Virus record (IMG/VR): IMGVR_UViG_3300043410_000209
Span: 1-24,947 of that record
Length of the DNA stretch: 24,947 nucleotides
Direction: 5' to 3' (one strand)
Source: a virus
Shown here: piece after piece, positions 1-6,912 of the stretch
Numbering within the stretch: position 1 is the stretch's first letter
Layout: every line of letters begins with the position of its first letter
The notes under the pieces: generated by a model
What the model was told of the DNA's origin: nothing
Databases searched by the model: none
Seen by the model: only the letters and a program-made list of their open reading frames with translations
Program-made: the position numbers and the translations under genes

Positions 1-360
1 GAGGTATTAATGAACCTTAGACGGTTGGCGTTGTTTCTCGAAGAAGTTCGTAAAGCTGTAGGTATGCCGTTGCATATAAACTCTGCCTACAGAAGCCCCG
101 ACGCTAACAAAAAGGTTGGTGGAAAACCCACAAGCCAGCACTGTAAAGGCACGGCAGCAGATATAAAAGTTAAGGGGATGACCCCTGACCAAGTTGTCAA
201 AGCGATAATTGCAGCTGGGTTACCCTACGACCAAGTAATACGTGAGTTTGATAGCTGGACTCATGTTAGTATACCGAACACAAAAGATGAAAAGCCCAGA
301 AAAATGGCGCTAATTATCGACAAAACTGGAACAAAACCGTTCCCAAGCGCTAAGGGTTAA
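1..360 (+). CDS. M15A-type peptidoglycan peptidase (endolysin-like), 5'-truncated by window edge
   Basis: Predicted zinc D-Ala-D-Ala-type carboxypeptidase/endopeptidase that cleaves peptide stems in the murein, for lysis or wall penetration. Counting from the Met at base 10, the SxHxxGxAxD signature is S42-Q-H44...G47-T-A-A-D51. A third likely zinc ligand is H85 in a W-T-H-V context, and the AYRSP motif (26-30) is typical of the family. The frame is open from base 1 (Glu-Val-Leu before that Met). In this family a 'PEVL-NLRRLA' helix normally lies inside the domain, so the Met at 10 is internal and the true start is off the left edge. No signal peptide or membrane segment is visible in the part present. 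It ends 2 bases before the next gene, so it is co-transcribed with the tail genes. The family call is firm; whether it acts as an endolysin or a virion-associated lysin is inference. Confidence 0.88.
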   Translation, partial: EVLMNLRRLALFLEEVRKAVGMPLHINSAYRSPDANKKVGGKPTSQHCKGTAADIKVKGMTPDQVVKAIIAAGLPYDQVIREFDSWTHVSIPNTKDEKPRKMALIIDKTGTKPFPSAKG

Positions 361-362
361 CT

Positions 363-1601
363 ATGGCATCTACTTCAAATAACCTACGTATTACCTTAAT
401 TGGTACTGGCGAACAAGCTGGTGTTTGGGGTAATACAACCAATACTAACTTAGGCACGCTGTTAGAGCAAGCCATTGTTGGGTTCACACCAAAAACCATA
501 AACAGTGCTACTGAATACCTTGCAGTTATTGACGGAGCTAGTGCTGAATTTCGATTCGCTAATATCCGACTTATTGGTGCTGCATCCGCATACTACTTAT
601 TTGTACCCCCATATACTAAGTCCTACACGATGGTTAACTCGTGTAACTACGATGCTTATATAGCCGTAGCAAGTACACCGAATACAACAGTACCTGCACA
701 AACATTTAGTGCAACTATATCAGGTACAACAATGGTAGTAGCTTCGGTATCTACGGGAGTTTTACTGTCGAATGGCATGACAATAACTGATGTTAGTGGG
801 TCAACTGTAGCTGCCGGTACAAAAATAGTAAGTCAAGTTTCAGGTATTACAGGTGGTGCGGGTACATATACAGTTAGTGTTAGCCAGAGCGTAGGTTCCG
901 CAACAAGTATGTTTGCCTCACTGCGTATCCCTGCTGGTAAGGCGATGACGTTCTTCTCTACAGGTACAAGCATATTTGAATCTGTTAATAATATAGCTGG
1001 TGACTTATCTGTACAAGGTGCTTTGTCTGTTAGCAGTAATGCTACGTTTGGTGGTAATGGCGCGTTTGGTGGTACAGGTAGTTTGGGTACCCCAGTAGGT
1101 ACAACATCACAACGTTCTGGTTCGGGTATCCGATACAATACCACACTGTCACGTTACGAAGGCTATGACATCAATGCTTCTACATGGAGCACTATCGGTG
1201 GTGGCGCAACAGGCGGCGGTGCTAACCAAGTATTTTATGAGAACGACCAGAACATAACTGCAAGCTATACGATTGGTGCAAACAAAAACGCCATGACTAC
1301 AGGTCCAGTTACTATCACTTCGTTTGCTGCTGAAGGTAGCATTGCATATAACGCTGCAGTTCCAGAAACTATATTAACTATTAATTCAAGTCCAGCGCCT
1401 ATAGGTAGTCTTTATATTGGTGCAGTTATTGTAGGTTCTGGCGTTGCTTCAGGTCAAAGTATTGCGCAATTCCGTTCAGGTACGGGTGGGGCAGGTACGT
1501 ATGTATTAAGTTCTCCACAAGGTAACGTATCAACCACAGCTATTACATCAGATGTTGTAGTAACTGTACCGACTACATCTAACTGGGTCATTCTAGGATA
1601 A
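363..1601 (+). CDS. Tail fibre/structural protein with two copies of module A
   Basis: Probable tail fibre or tail-associated structural protein. The N-terminus (residues 8-40, LRITLIGTGEQAG then WGNTTNTNLGTLLEQAI) is a motif I recognise from many aquatic phage tail genes. Residues 212-235 are a short beta-type repeat (SVQGALSVSSNATFGG-like). Residues 249-320 contain a recurrent fibre segment (SGSGIRYNTT, Gly-rich stretch, VFYENDQNITASYTI). Two copies of a Gly/Thr-rich module are present, at residues about 113-186 and 321-398. The first copy splits a region that otherwise leads into LRIPAGKAM. There are no signal peptide, membrane span or catalytic motifs. The start has an AAGG site 7 bases upstream and follows the peptidase stop by 2 bases. 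The receptor-binding role is inferred from composition and neighbours. Confidence 0.8.
   Translation: MASTSNNLRITLIGTGEQAGVWGNTTNTNLGTLLEQAIVGFTPKTINSATEYLAVIDGASAEFRFANIRLIGAASAYYLFVPPYTKSYTMVNSCNYDAYIAVASTPNTTVPAQTFSATISGTTMVVASVSTGVLLSNGMTITDVSGSTVAAGTKIVSQVSGITGGAGTYTVSVSQSVGSATSMFASLRIPAGKAMTFFSTGTSIFESVNNIAGDLSVQGALSVSSNATFGGNGAFGGTGSLGTPVGTTSQRSGSGIRYNTTLSRYEGYDINASTWSTIGGGATGGGANQVFYENDQNITASYTIGANKNAMTTGPVTITSFAAEGSIAYNAAVPETILTINSSPAPIGSLYIGAVIVGSGVASGQSIAQFRSGTGGAGTYVLSSPQGNVSTTAITSDVVVTVPTTSNWVILG
699..920 (+). repeat. Module A, copy 1 (coding repeat)
   Basis: Residues about 113-186 of the first tail gene. It shows the module's shared pattern: an ISGTT-type strand, a G-(M/V)-x-(I/V)-(T/S)-x-V-S-G-(S/T) turn, AAGTKI, then GGAGTYTVS and a Ser/Gln-rich end. 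It is one of five related copies in four genes. Confidence 0.65.
1323..1556 (+). repeat. Module A, copy 2 (coding repeat)
   Basis: Residues about 321-398 of the same gene. The core reads IGAVIVGSGVASGQSI, then GTGGAGTYVLS and STTAIT. It is the most divergent copy at its N-terminal side and lies just before the end of the protein. Confidence 0.6.
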
Positions 1602-1604
1602 GAC

Positions 1605-2117
1605 ATGGCAAATATTATTAAAGTAGGTAACACAGTTAATGGGTATACAACAACCCCAGATCAAAGCGGAGCATTAGAAATTAGAACAGGCCCCCTTGCT
1701 GGCGGCACTACGGCAATTAGTATTGACGCTTCACAAAACGTCGCGATGGCCGCTAATGCTACTGTGGCGGGGAATTTAACTGTAACAGGTAACATAGCAG
1801 GTGCTGCTGGGTTAGGGGTAGGTCAAACTTGGCAGACATTTACTGTTAGTGGGACAGGTCCGCAACGAGTAGCGGGTACTGCTTACACCAATAGTACTGG
1901 TAAACCCATTATGATTTCAGTATCAACTTCTAATTCAAGTATTAATGGAGAAACTCTTTCTATAACTGTAAGTGGCGTTGTAGTAGCACAAACTTATCTT
2001 AATACTGGTACTGCCCATAATGCGGGCATGACTTTATCAACTGTAGTACCTGCCAGTGCTACCTATACTGTGAATACTACTTCTGCAACACTAAGTATTT
2101 GGGCAGAACTTCGTTAA
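1605..2117 (+). CDS. Small tail fibre-like structural protein
   Basis: A 170-residue protein, rich in Thr, Ser, Gly and Ala, and probably all beta. Residues 1-60 include a strand-turn pattern common in fibre shafts (ISIDASQNVAMAANATVAGN). Residues 72-92 (GVGQTWQTFTVSG, then AGTAYTNSTGKPIMISVS at 91-108) match a domain found at the ends of many phage tail proteins. The protein ends in a Trp-Ala-Glu-Leu-Arg strand, as those domains do. The start is supported by an AGGA site and 3-base spacing from the preceding stop. There is no enzyme motif and no membrane segment. A tail-tip or fibre accessory role is inferred from position between fibre genes. Confidence 0.7.
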   Translation: MANIIKVGNTVNGYTTTPDQSGALEIRTGPLAGGTTAISIDASQNVAMAANATVAGNLTVTGNIAGAAGLGVGQTWQTFTVSGTGPQRVAGTAYTNSTGKPIMISVSTSNSSINGETLSITVSGVVVAQTYLNTGTAHNAGMTLSTVVPASATYTVNTTSATLSIWAELR

Positions 2118-2129
2118 TAAGGATAAAAC

Positions 2130-2882
2130 ATGTCATTAACAATTAACGGGTCAACCGGATCAATCATAGGCACATTACCTGCCGGTATGATTATGTACTT
2201 TGCTAATACTACTGTTCCACAAGGTTGGTTCCAATGTGATGGCAGCGCAAAATCTAGAACTAACTACGTAGATTTATTTAACGCTATCGGTACTGTATAT
2301 GGGGCTGGCGACGGTGCTACTACATTTAATATACCAGACTTTCGTGGTCAATTTTTACGTGGGTGGGCAAGCAATACAACAACAGTTGCGGTTTTTACTG
2401 GGACTATTAATAGTACAACTCTTACTGTAGCTACTCAGCCAACTGGAACACTACGTATAGGGCAAGTTTTATCAGGTACAGGTGTTGTTGCAGGTACAGT
2501 TATACTTAGTCAATTAACAGGTACTACTGGTGGTATAGGTACATACTCTGTATCTGCCCCCGCACAAACCGTAGCATCAACAACCATAACGGCTTCAGTA
2601 CCTGATGCTGGTCGTACTATTGGGTCAAACCAATATGATGCTGCTAGGCGAATAATAGGTACTCTTAATACAAGTGTTTTAGGCTCTTTTGGAACGTTTG
2701 TAAATAATGACTCAACCTATAGTGGGGTATTCTCTACATCAGGAGCGCTAAGTGATAGACCTCAAGGAGCTGCCGGTACAGGCTCTAGAACAACGTTATC
2801 ATTAGATTCTGCACAAGTAGTAACGCCATCAACTGAAGGGCGACCTGTTAACGCTGCAGTAATGATATGTATTAAATACTAA
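2130..2882 (+). CDS. Tail-collar domain protein, first paralog, with inserted module A
   Basis: Tail fibre tip protein with a phage tail-collar domain (PF07484-like). Residues 18-34 ([16 protein letters not shown]) and 58-79 ([19 protein letters not shown], then RGW) are the canonical collar strands. In ordinary collar proteins FLRGW is soon followed by a D-x-GR-x-x-G-x-x-Q segment. Here residues 84-157, a copy of module A, come in between, and the collar resumes at [10 protein letters not shown] (159-168). The C-terminus ([14 protein letters not shown]) is the usual collar ending. The His-x-His motif common after the GR loop is absent. An AAGGAT site lies 7 bases before the start. It is a tandem paralog of the next gene. 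Host-receptor contact is inferred from the family. Confidence 0.85.
   Translation: MSLTINGSTGSIIGTLPAGMIMYFANTTVPQGWFQCDGSAKSRTNYVDLFNAIGTVYGAGDGATTFNIPDFRGQFLRGWASNTTTVAVFTGTINSTTLTVATQPTGTLRIGQVLSGTGVVAGTVILSQLTGTTGGIGTYSVSAPAQTVASTTITASVPDAGRTIGSNQYDAARRIIGTLNTSVLGSFGTFVNNDSTYSGVFSTSGALSDRPQGAAGTGSRTTLSLDSAQVVTPSTEGRPVNAAVMICIKY
2379..2600 (+). repeat. Module A, copy 3, inside collar domain
   Basis: Residues 84-157 of the first collar protein. The core is [17 protein letters not shown], followed by GGIGTYSVS and ASTTITASV. Bases 2463-2486 match bases 3267-3290 of copy 4 at 23 of 24 positions. Confidence 0.75.
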
Positions 2883-2891
2883 GGAACAACT

Positions 2892-3617
2892 ATGACTATA
2901 TCTTTAAACGGAACTACAGGAATAGTTTTCCCCAATGCACAAACACAAGCAGTAGCTTACCTACCAGCGGGTATGGTTCAATACTTTGCTAACTCTTCAG
3001 TACCTACTGGTTGGCTTCAATGTAACGGCGCTTTAATATCACGTACTACATACGCAGATTTGTTTGCAGCAATTGGTACAACTTATGGTGCTGGCGATGG
3101 CTCTTCTACATTTGCTCTACCTGATACACGAGGTCAGTTTTTACGTGCTTGGTCAGCAGGTGCTACTACTATAGCTACATTCACAGGTAACATAAATAAT
3201 GGTAGTACATCTGCCGGTACAGTACTTAATGTGCTAAGTGCGCCTACAGGTGGTTTAGTTATTGGACAAGTTTTATCTGGTACAGGTGTTACTGCTAACA
3301 CAAAAATTATTGCACAGGTTAGTGGTACTCAAGGTGGAGTAGGTGTATATACAGTAGACACAAGTCAGTTAGTAGCCTCAACAACTATTACAGCCACGGT
3401 GCCAGATTCAGGTCGTGCTATAGGTTCAGGGCAGGTTGACGCTTTTCAAAGCCATAGTCACTCTGCGCCTACTTATTTCTATGACGCTGGAGGGGTTACG
3501 AACATATTTCGTGCTTCTGGCGCATCAAACTATAAGGGTGATGCTGTTGTAAATGCAACAGGTGGTACAGAAACTCGACCAACAAACATAGCTTTCCTTT
3601 GCTGCATTAAATACTAA
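2892..3617 (+). CDS. Tail-collar domain protein, second paralog, with inserted module A
   Basis: Second tail-collar protein. Collar strands are at residues 26-41 ([16 protein letters not shown]) and 67-87 ([20 protein letters not shown]). Module A occupies residues 94-170, at the same loop as in the paralog upstream, and the collar resumes at [10 protein letters not shown] (172-181). Unlike the first paralog it keeps a His-Ser-His motif (188-190), a position used for metal binding in some trimeric tail fibres. It ends with [14 protein letters not shown], the standard collar terminus. The start has an AAGGA site 7 bases upstream, 9 bases after the preceding stop. Two collar genes in a row may give alternative or composite fibre tips; that is inference. 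Confidence 0.85.
   Translation: MTISLNGTTGIVFPNAQTQAVAYLPAGMVQYFANSSVPTGWLQCNGALISRTTYADLFAAIGTTYGAGDGSSTFALPDTRGQFLRAWSAGATTIATFTGNINNGSTSAGTVLNVLSAPTGGLVIGQVLSGTGVTANTKIIAQVSGTQGGVGVYTVDTSQLVASTTITATVPDSGRAIGSGQVDAFQSHSHSAPTYFYDAGGVTNIFRASGASNYKGDAVVNATGGTETRPTNIAFLCCIKY
3171..3401 (+). repeat. Module A, copy 4, inside collar domain
   Basis: Residues 94-170 of the second collar protein. The core is [17 protein letters not shown], followed by [12 protein letters not shown] and ASTTITATV. It is the closest relative of copy 3 at both protein and DNA level. Confidence 0.75.
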
Positions 3618-3625
3618 GGTGCACG

Positions 3626-6016
3626 ATGCCCCTACAAAAACTTCAGTTTCGCCCCGGGGTTAACCGTGAGGGCACTACACTTTCTAACGAGGGTGGTTGG
3701 TTTGAGTGCGACAAAGTGCGCTTTCGTTCTGGCTACCCTGAGAAGATAGGTGGCTGGCAACTAATTTCTGATATTAAGTACCTTGGCACTGCGCGTTCAT
3801 TATGGAATTGGGTAACTCTAGCTGGGTACAACATGCTAGGTGTTGGTACATCATCAAAGTTTTACATAGAGCTGGGTGGTGAATACAATGACGTAACTCC
3901 AATACGCCAATATGCAACACTTACTAACCCATTTACAACAACTGTTGGTTCTCAAGTTGTCACAGTATCTGATGCTAACCACGGGGCTATCACGGGTGAC
4001 TTTGTTACTTTCTCTGGCGCTTCTGCAGTTGGTGGCGTACCAGCAGGTGACTTAAATCGTGAACTACAAATAACCTATATTGATTCAAATAGCTACTACG
4101 TTATGGTGGACACCCCCGCTACATCAGCAGCTACGGGTGGGGGCACAGTTCAAGCAGCGTATCAATTAAATACTGCGTCAGACGTAGGCTCTACGCAAAC
4201 AGGCTGGGGTGCTGGTCTATGGGGTGGTGTTTCTACAAACGTTGAGACAACTAAGATTAATGTTATTGGCGGTATTAATAGTTCGACTACTACAATAACA
4301 GTCCAATCTACAAACGGTTTTGCGGCAGGATCAGTACAAAACCCCGGCATTATTTTAATTGGCGATGAGTTAATAACCTATACAGGTACATCACCTACTA
4401 CGTTTACTGGGTGTGTACGTGGAGTTAATGGTACTACAGCTGCAGCACATTCAAACAATATTAATGTACAGGAAGCTGCAACCTACGCTGGTTGGGGTCA
4501 ATCAATATCCACCTCAGTTAATACTAAGCTTCGTTTGTGGAGCCAAAGTAATTTTGGTCAAGACTTATTATTCTGCCCACGTGGTGGCACGTTATACCAT
4601 TGGGGTCCCGGTACAGGTTTGTTCCCTGATTTTAGTGACGCTAACCCATCACGTGCTGTAGGTGTATTTTCTGGGCTTGTTACTACAACAGATACGAGTA
4701 CGACAATTACGGTTACTGATGTATATGAAGGTGCTATACATGTTGGGATGTCGGTCTCTGGTACAGGTATTCCCGTAGGTACTACGATTGCAGCGTTTGG
4801 TACTGGCACTGGAGCAACAGGTACTTATACATTAAGTAAAGCCGCTACAGCTTCTGCTTCAGGCGTTGCGTTTGCGGGTACTTCTGATGCCCCTACAACT
4901 ATTAATCAAGTACTAGTCTCTGATTCTTCTCGTATTGTTATTGCGTTTGGTTGTAATGACTACGGTAGTACTGTACTTGATCCGATGCTTATCCGTTGGA
5001 CAGCACAAGAGAGTTACACAGATTGGACATTTAAAGCAGATGGCTCTAGTCAAGCAGGGTACTACAGATTATCCCACGGCTCTCAAATTATTACAGCCTT
5101 ACAGACCCGTCAAGAAATTGTAGTTTGGACTGACGCTGCTATCTACGGTATGCAGTACTTAGGACCTCCTTTTGTGTGGGGCTTTACCCTACTAGCAGAC
5201 AACATCTCTATAGTTTCTCCTAATGCTGCAGCTACTGCGGCGGGTGTTACTTATTGGATGGGTACGGATAAATTCTATTCTTATGCAGGTCGTGTAGAAA
5301 CATTACCTTGTGCTCTTCGTTCTTATGTATTTGACGACATTAATCGAGATCAGTTTAATCAATTCTTTGCTGGTACTAACGAGGGGTACAGTGAAGTGTG
5401 GTGGTTCTATTGTTCTATTACTGGTCCAGATGGAACAGGCACCGAGACTAACCCAAATACCATAATCGATCGTTACGTTATATTTAATTACCTTGACCGT
5501 GTATGGTATTACGGTAGTATGTCACGCACTGCTTGGTTAGACAGCCCACTACGCCAATACCCACAAGCTGCAACATTGACAAACCAGATTGTGTTTCATG
5601 AAGCTGCGGTTGACGATGGTTTAACTAACCCTCCAACTGCTATTCATTCCTATGTGCAGTCTTCTGATTTTGATATTGGTGACGGGCACAACTATGGGTT
5701 TGTGTGGAGAATGTTACCCGACATTACTTTTGATGGGTCTAATACAAGTAACACTACAGATAACCCACAGGTAGAGTTTACATTGCGCCCTAAACAAAAC
5801 CCCGGTTCACCATATGGCCCTACAAATGCACCTACAGTAACAACAACACAAAACTACTCCAACGTACGTACATATAACGTGCAGGAATTTACTGAGATTA
5901 TTTATACTAGAGTGCGTGGTAGGCAGATGGCATTAAGGGTTGAATCAAATACTGTTGGTACGCAGTGGCAGTTAGGTACGCCGCGTATGGACGTTAAGCC
6001 GGATGGTAGACGATGA
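3626..6016 (+). CDS. Large tail/stabilisation-type structural protein carrying modules A and B
   Basis: A 796-residue virion protein. The N-terminus (FRPGVNREGTTLSNEGGW, then KVRFRSGYPEKIGGW to residue 44) is a signature I know from many podovirus-like genomes, often annotated as a tail or DNA-stabilisation protein. The body is rich in Trp, Tyr and Gly with blade-like repeats (about residues 300-345 and 420-640), which suggests a beta-propeller, as in P22 gp10-type proteins. That fold assignment is inference. Inserted units are: residues 101-180 (a beta domain beginning NPFTTTVGSQ), 210-284 (module B) and 346-418 (module A). The AAGG site at 3616-3619 supports the start. The end overlaps the next start by 4 bases (ATGA), implying coupled translation. 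No catalytic residues are visible. Confidence 0.7.
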   Translation: MPLQKLQFRPGVNREGTTLSNEGGWFECDKVRFRSGYPEKIGGWQLISDIKYLGTARSLWNWVTLAGYNMLGVGTSSKFYIELGGEYNDVTPIRQYATLTNPFTTTVGSQVVTVSDANHGAITGDFVTFSGASAVGGVPAGDLNRELQITYIDSNSYYVMVDTPATSAATGGGTVQAAYQLNTASDVGSTQTGWGAGLWGGVSTNVETTKINVIGGINSSTTTITVQSTNGFAAGSVQNPGIILIGDELITYTGTSPTTFTGCVRGVNGTTAAAHSNNINVQEAATYAGWGQSISTSVNTKLRLWSQSNFGQDLLFCPRGGTLYHWGPGTGLFPDFSDANPSRAVGVFSGLVTTTDTSTTITVTDVYEGAIHVGMSVSGTGIPVGTTIAAFGTGTGATGTYTLSKAATASASGVAFAGTSDAPTTINQVLVSDSSRIVIAFGCNDYGSTVLDPMLIRWTAQESYTDWTFKADGSSQAGYYRLSHGSQIITALQTRQEIVVWTDAAIYGMQYLGPPFVWGFTLLADNISIVSPNAAATAAGVTYWMGTDKFYSYAGRVETLPCALRSYVFDDINRDQFNQFFAGTNEGYSEVWWFYCSITGPDGTGTETNPNTIIDRYVIFNYLDRVWYYGSMSRTAWLDSPLRQYPQAATLTNQIVFHEAAVDDGLTNPPTAIHSYVQSSDFDIGDGHNYGFVWRMLPDITFDGSNTSNTTDNPQVEFTLRPKQNPGSPYGPTNAPTVTTTQNYSNVRTYNVQEFTEIIYTRVRGRQMALRVESNTVGTQWQLGTPRMDVKPDGRR
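4253..4477 (+). repeat. Module B, copy 1 (coding repeat)
   Basis: Residues 210-284. The core is IGDELITYTGT, then TTFTGCVRGVNGTTAAAHS. A similar unit is present in the next gene. The shared pattern is I-x-x-S-x-TT-I-x-V, D-E-x-I-x-Y-T-G, FTGC-x-RG and a Gly-Thr/Ser-Thr-Ala-Ala-x-His end. Confidence 0.75.
4661..4879 (+). repeat. Module A, copy 5 (coding repeat)
   Basis: Residues 346-418 of the 796-residue protein. The core is HVGMSVSGTGIPVGTTI, followed by GATGTYTLS and an Ala/Ser-rich end. It lies between two probable propeller segments. Confidence 0.7.
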
Positions 6017-6876
6017 CCACAAGTATTATTGTTACAGAGTCAGTTGAACTCACAAAAACTAAAAGTCCGGCGCTTCCACTCGCACCGGTTGCTTACGAAC
6101 GTGCGTACCAAGACTCAGTTAACAACATCTTACGTCAGTACTTTAATCAGGTAGATAACTTAATTGGGCAGCTAAATTTAAGTGCTCTTAATGGCTTGGC
6201 TCTACCACAAGGCGCGTTTTATCAGGATGGTGTAACTACATTAACGGCGGGCATAAGTAACTCGGCTACTACGATTCCTGTTGTGTCTACTACAAACTTT
6301 TCAAACACTGGCGCAGTTCTTATTGACTCTGAGGTTATTAAATACACTGGTAAAACTACTACTTCGTTCACAGGATGTACTCGTGGTCAATTTGGATCTA
6401 CGGCAGCGTCACATCTATCCGGAGCTTCTGTAGGTGAGGCACAGTCTGCCACTGCTCCAGCTGCGCTTTTCATGTCTAATACAACCAGCAGTAACGGTGT
6501 AGCACTAGACGCTACGGATAAATCAAAGGTTGTATTTACTACTGCGGGGTACTACAACATCCAGTTTAGTGCACAGTTATTATCTTTTGATAACGCTGTT
6601 GATAACGTAACATTATGGTTTTCGCAGAACGGAACACAGGTCCCATACAGCGCAGGGCTTGGTACTATCCCCGGAAGAATTAGTGCGTCCAAACCCGCTA
6701 CAGCAATTATATCGTGGAATATTATTCTGCCTATAGCTGCAAATGACTATATCCAGCTTTACTTTGCTTCGGATAGCGGTAACACTTTAGCTGTAACTTA
6801 TCCCGCAGGGACTGCCCCTGTACACCCAGTATCCCCATCTATTATTTTGACCGCGACGTTCACGTCTGCCTTATAA
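6013..6876 (+). CDS. Structural protein with module B and C1q/TNF-like C-terminal domain
   Basis: A 287-residue tail protein. Residues 20-50 (LPLAPVAYERAYQDSVNNIL, then RQYFNQVDNLIGQL) form a helix motif recurrent in phage genomes next to the preceding gene type, possibly a trimerising or docking element. Residues 75-143 are module B. Residues 148-287 have the look of a C1q/TNF-like jelly roll (KVVFTTAGYYNIQFSAQLLS, VTLWFSQNG, a Trp-Asn strand, DYIQLYFASD and a Pro-rich end before the last strand). Such domains cap trimeric fibres and can bind ligands; the role here is inferred. The start codon overlaps the preceding stop (ATGA), with GGATGG just upstream, so translation is probably coupled. 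A 36-base gap follows. Confidence 0.72.
   Translation: MTTSIIVTESVELTKTKSPALPLAPVAYERAYQDSVNNILRQYFNQVDNLIGQLNLSALNGLALPQGAFYQDGVTTLTAGISNSATTIPVVSTTNFSNTGAVLIDSEVIKYTGKTTTSFTGCTRGQFGSTAASHLSGASVGEAQSATAPAALFMSNTTSSNGVALDATDKSKVVFTTAGYYNIQFSAQLLSFDNAVDNVTLWFSQNGTQVPYSAGLGTIPGRISASKPATAIISWNIILPIAANDYIQLYFASDSGNTLAVTYPAGTAPVHPVSPSIILTATFTSAL
6235..6441 (+). repeat. Module B, copy 2 (coding repeat)
   Basis: Residues 75-143. The core is LIDSEVIKYTGKTTTSFTGC, followed by TRGQFGSTAASH. It matches copy 1 in the preceding gene in order and spacing of the conserved residues. Confidence 0.75.
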
Positions 6877-6912
6877 AATGATACTATTGACAAAATTCCT
6901 TAAGGGTGCGAT

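Noticed and set aside
4413-4661. An 82-codon plus-strand ORF overlapping the 796-residue tail gene
   Set aside because: Leu/Val/Gln-rich with no domain-like pattern and no ribosome site, unlike the overlapping ORF at 16692. It crosses module B, whose protein sequence is clearly the coding one.
699-4879. Regular repeats that might be a CRISPR array or a diversity-generating template repeat
   Set aside because: The repeats are long, in-frame protein modules with no spacer structure, and no reverse transcriptase gene is present.
363-6876. Very frequent GGTAC strings in the tail genes, looking like a scattered DNA motif
   Set aside because: They mostly fall in frame as Gly-Thr codons (GGT ACx) in Gly/Thr-rich modules, so coding explains them.
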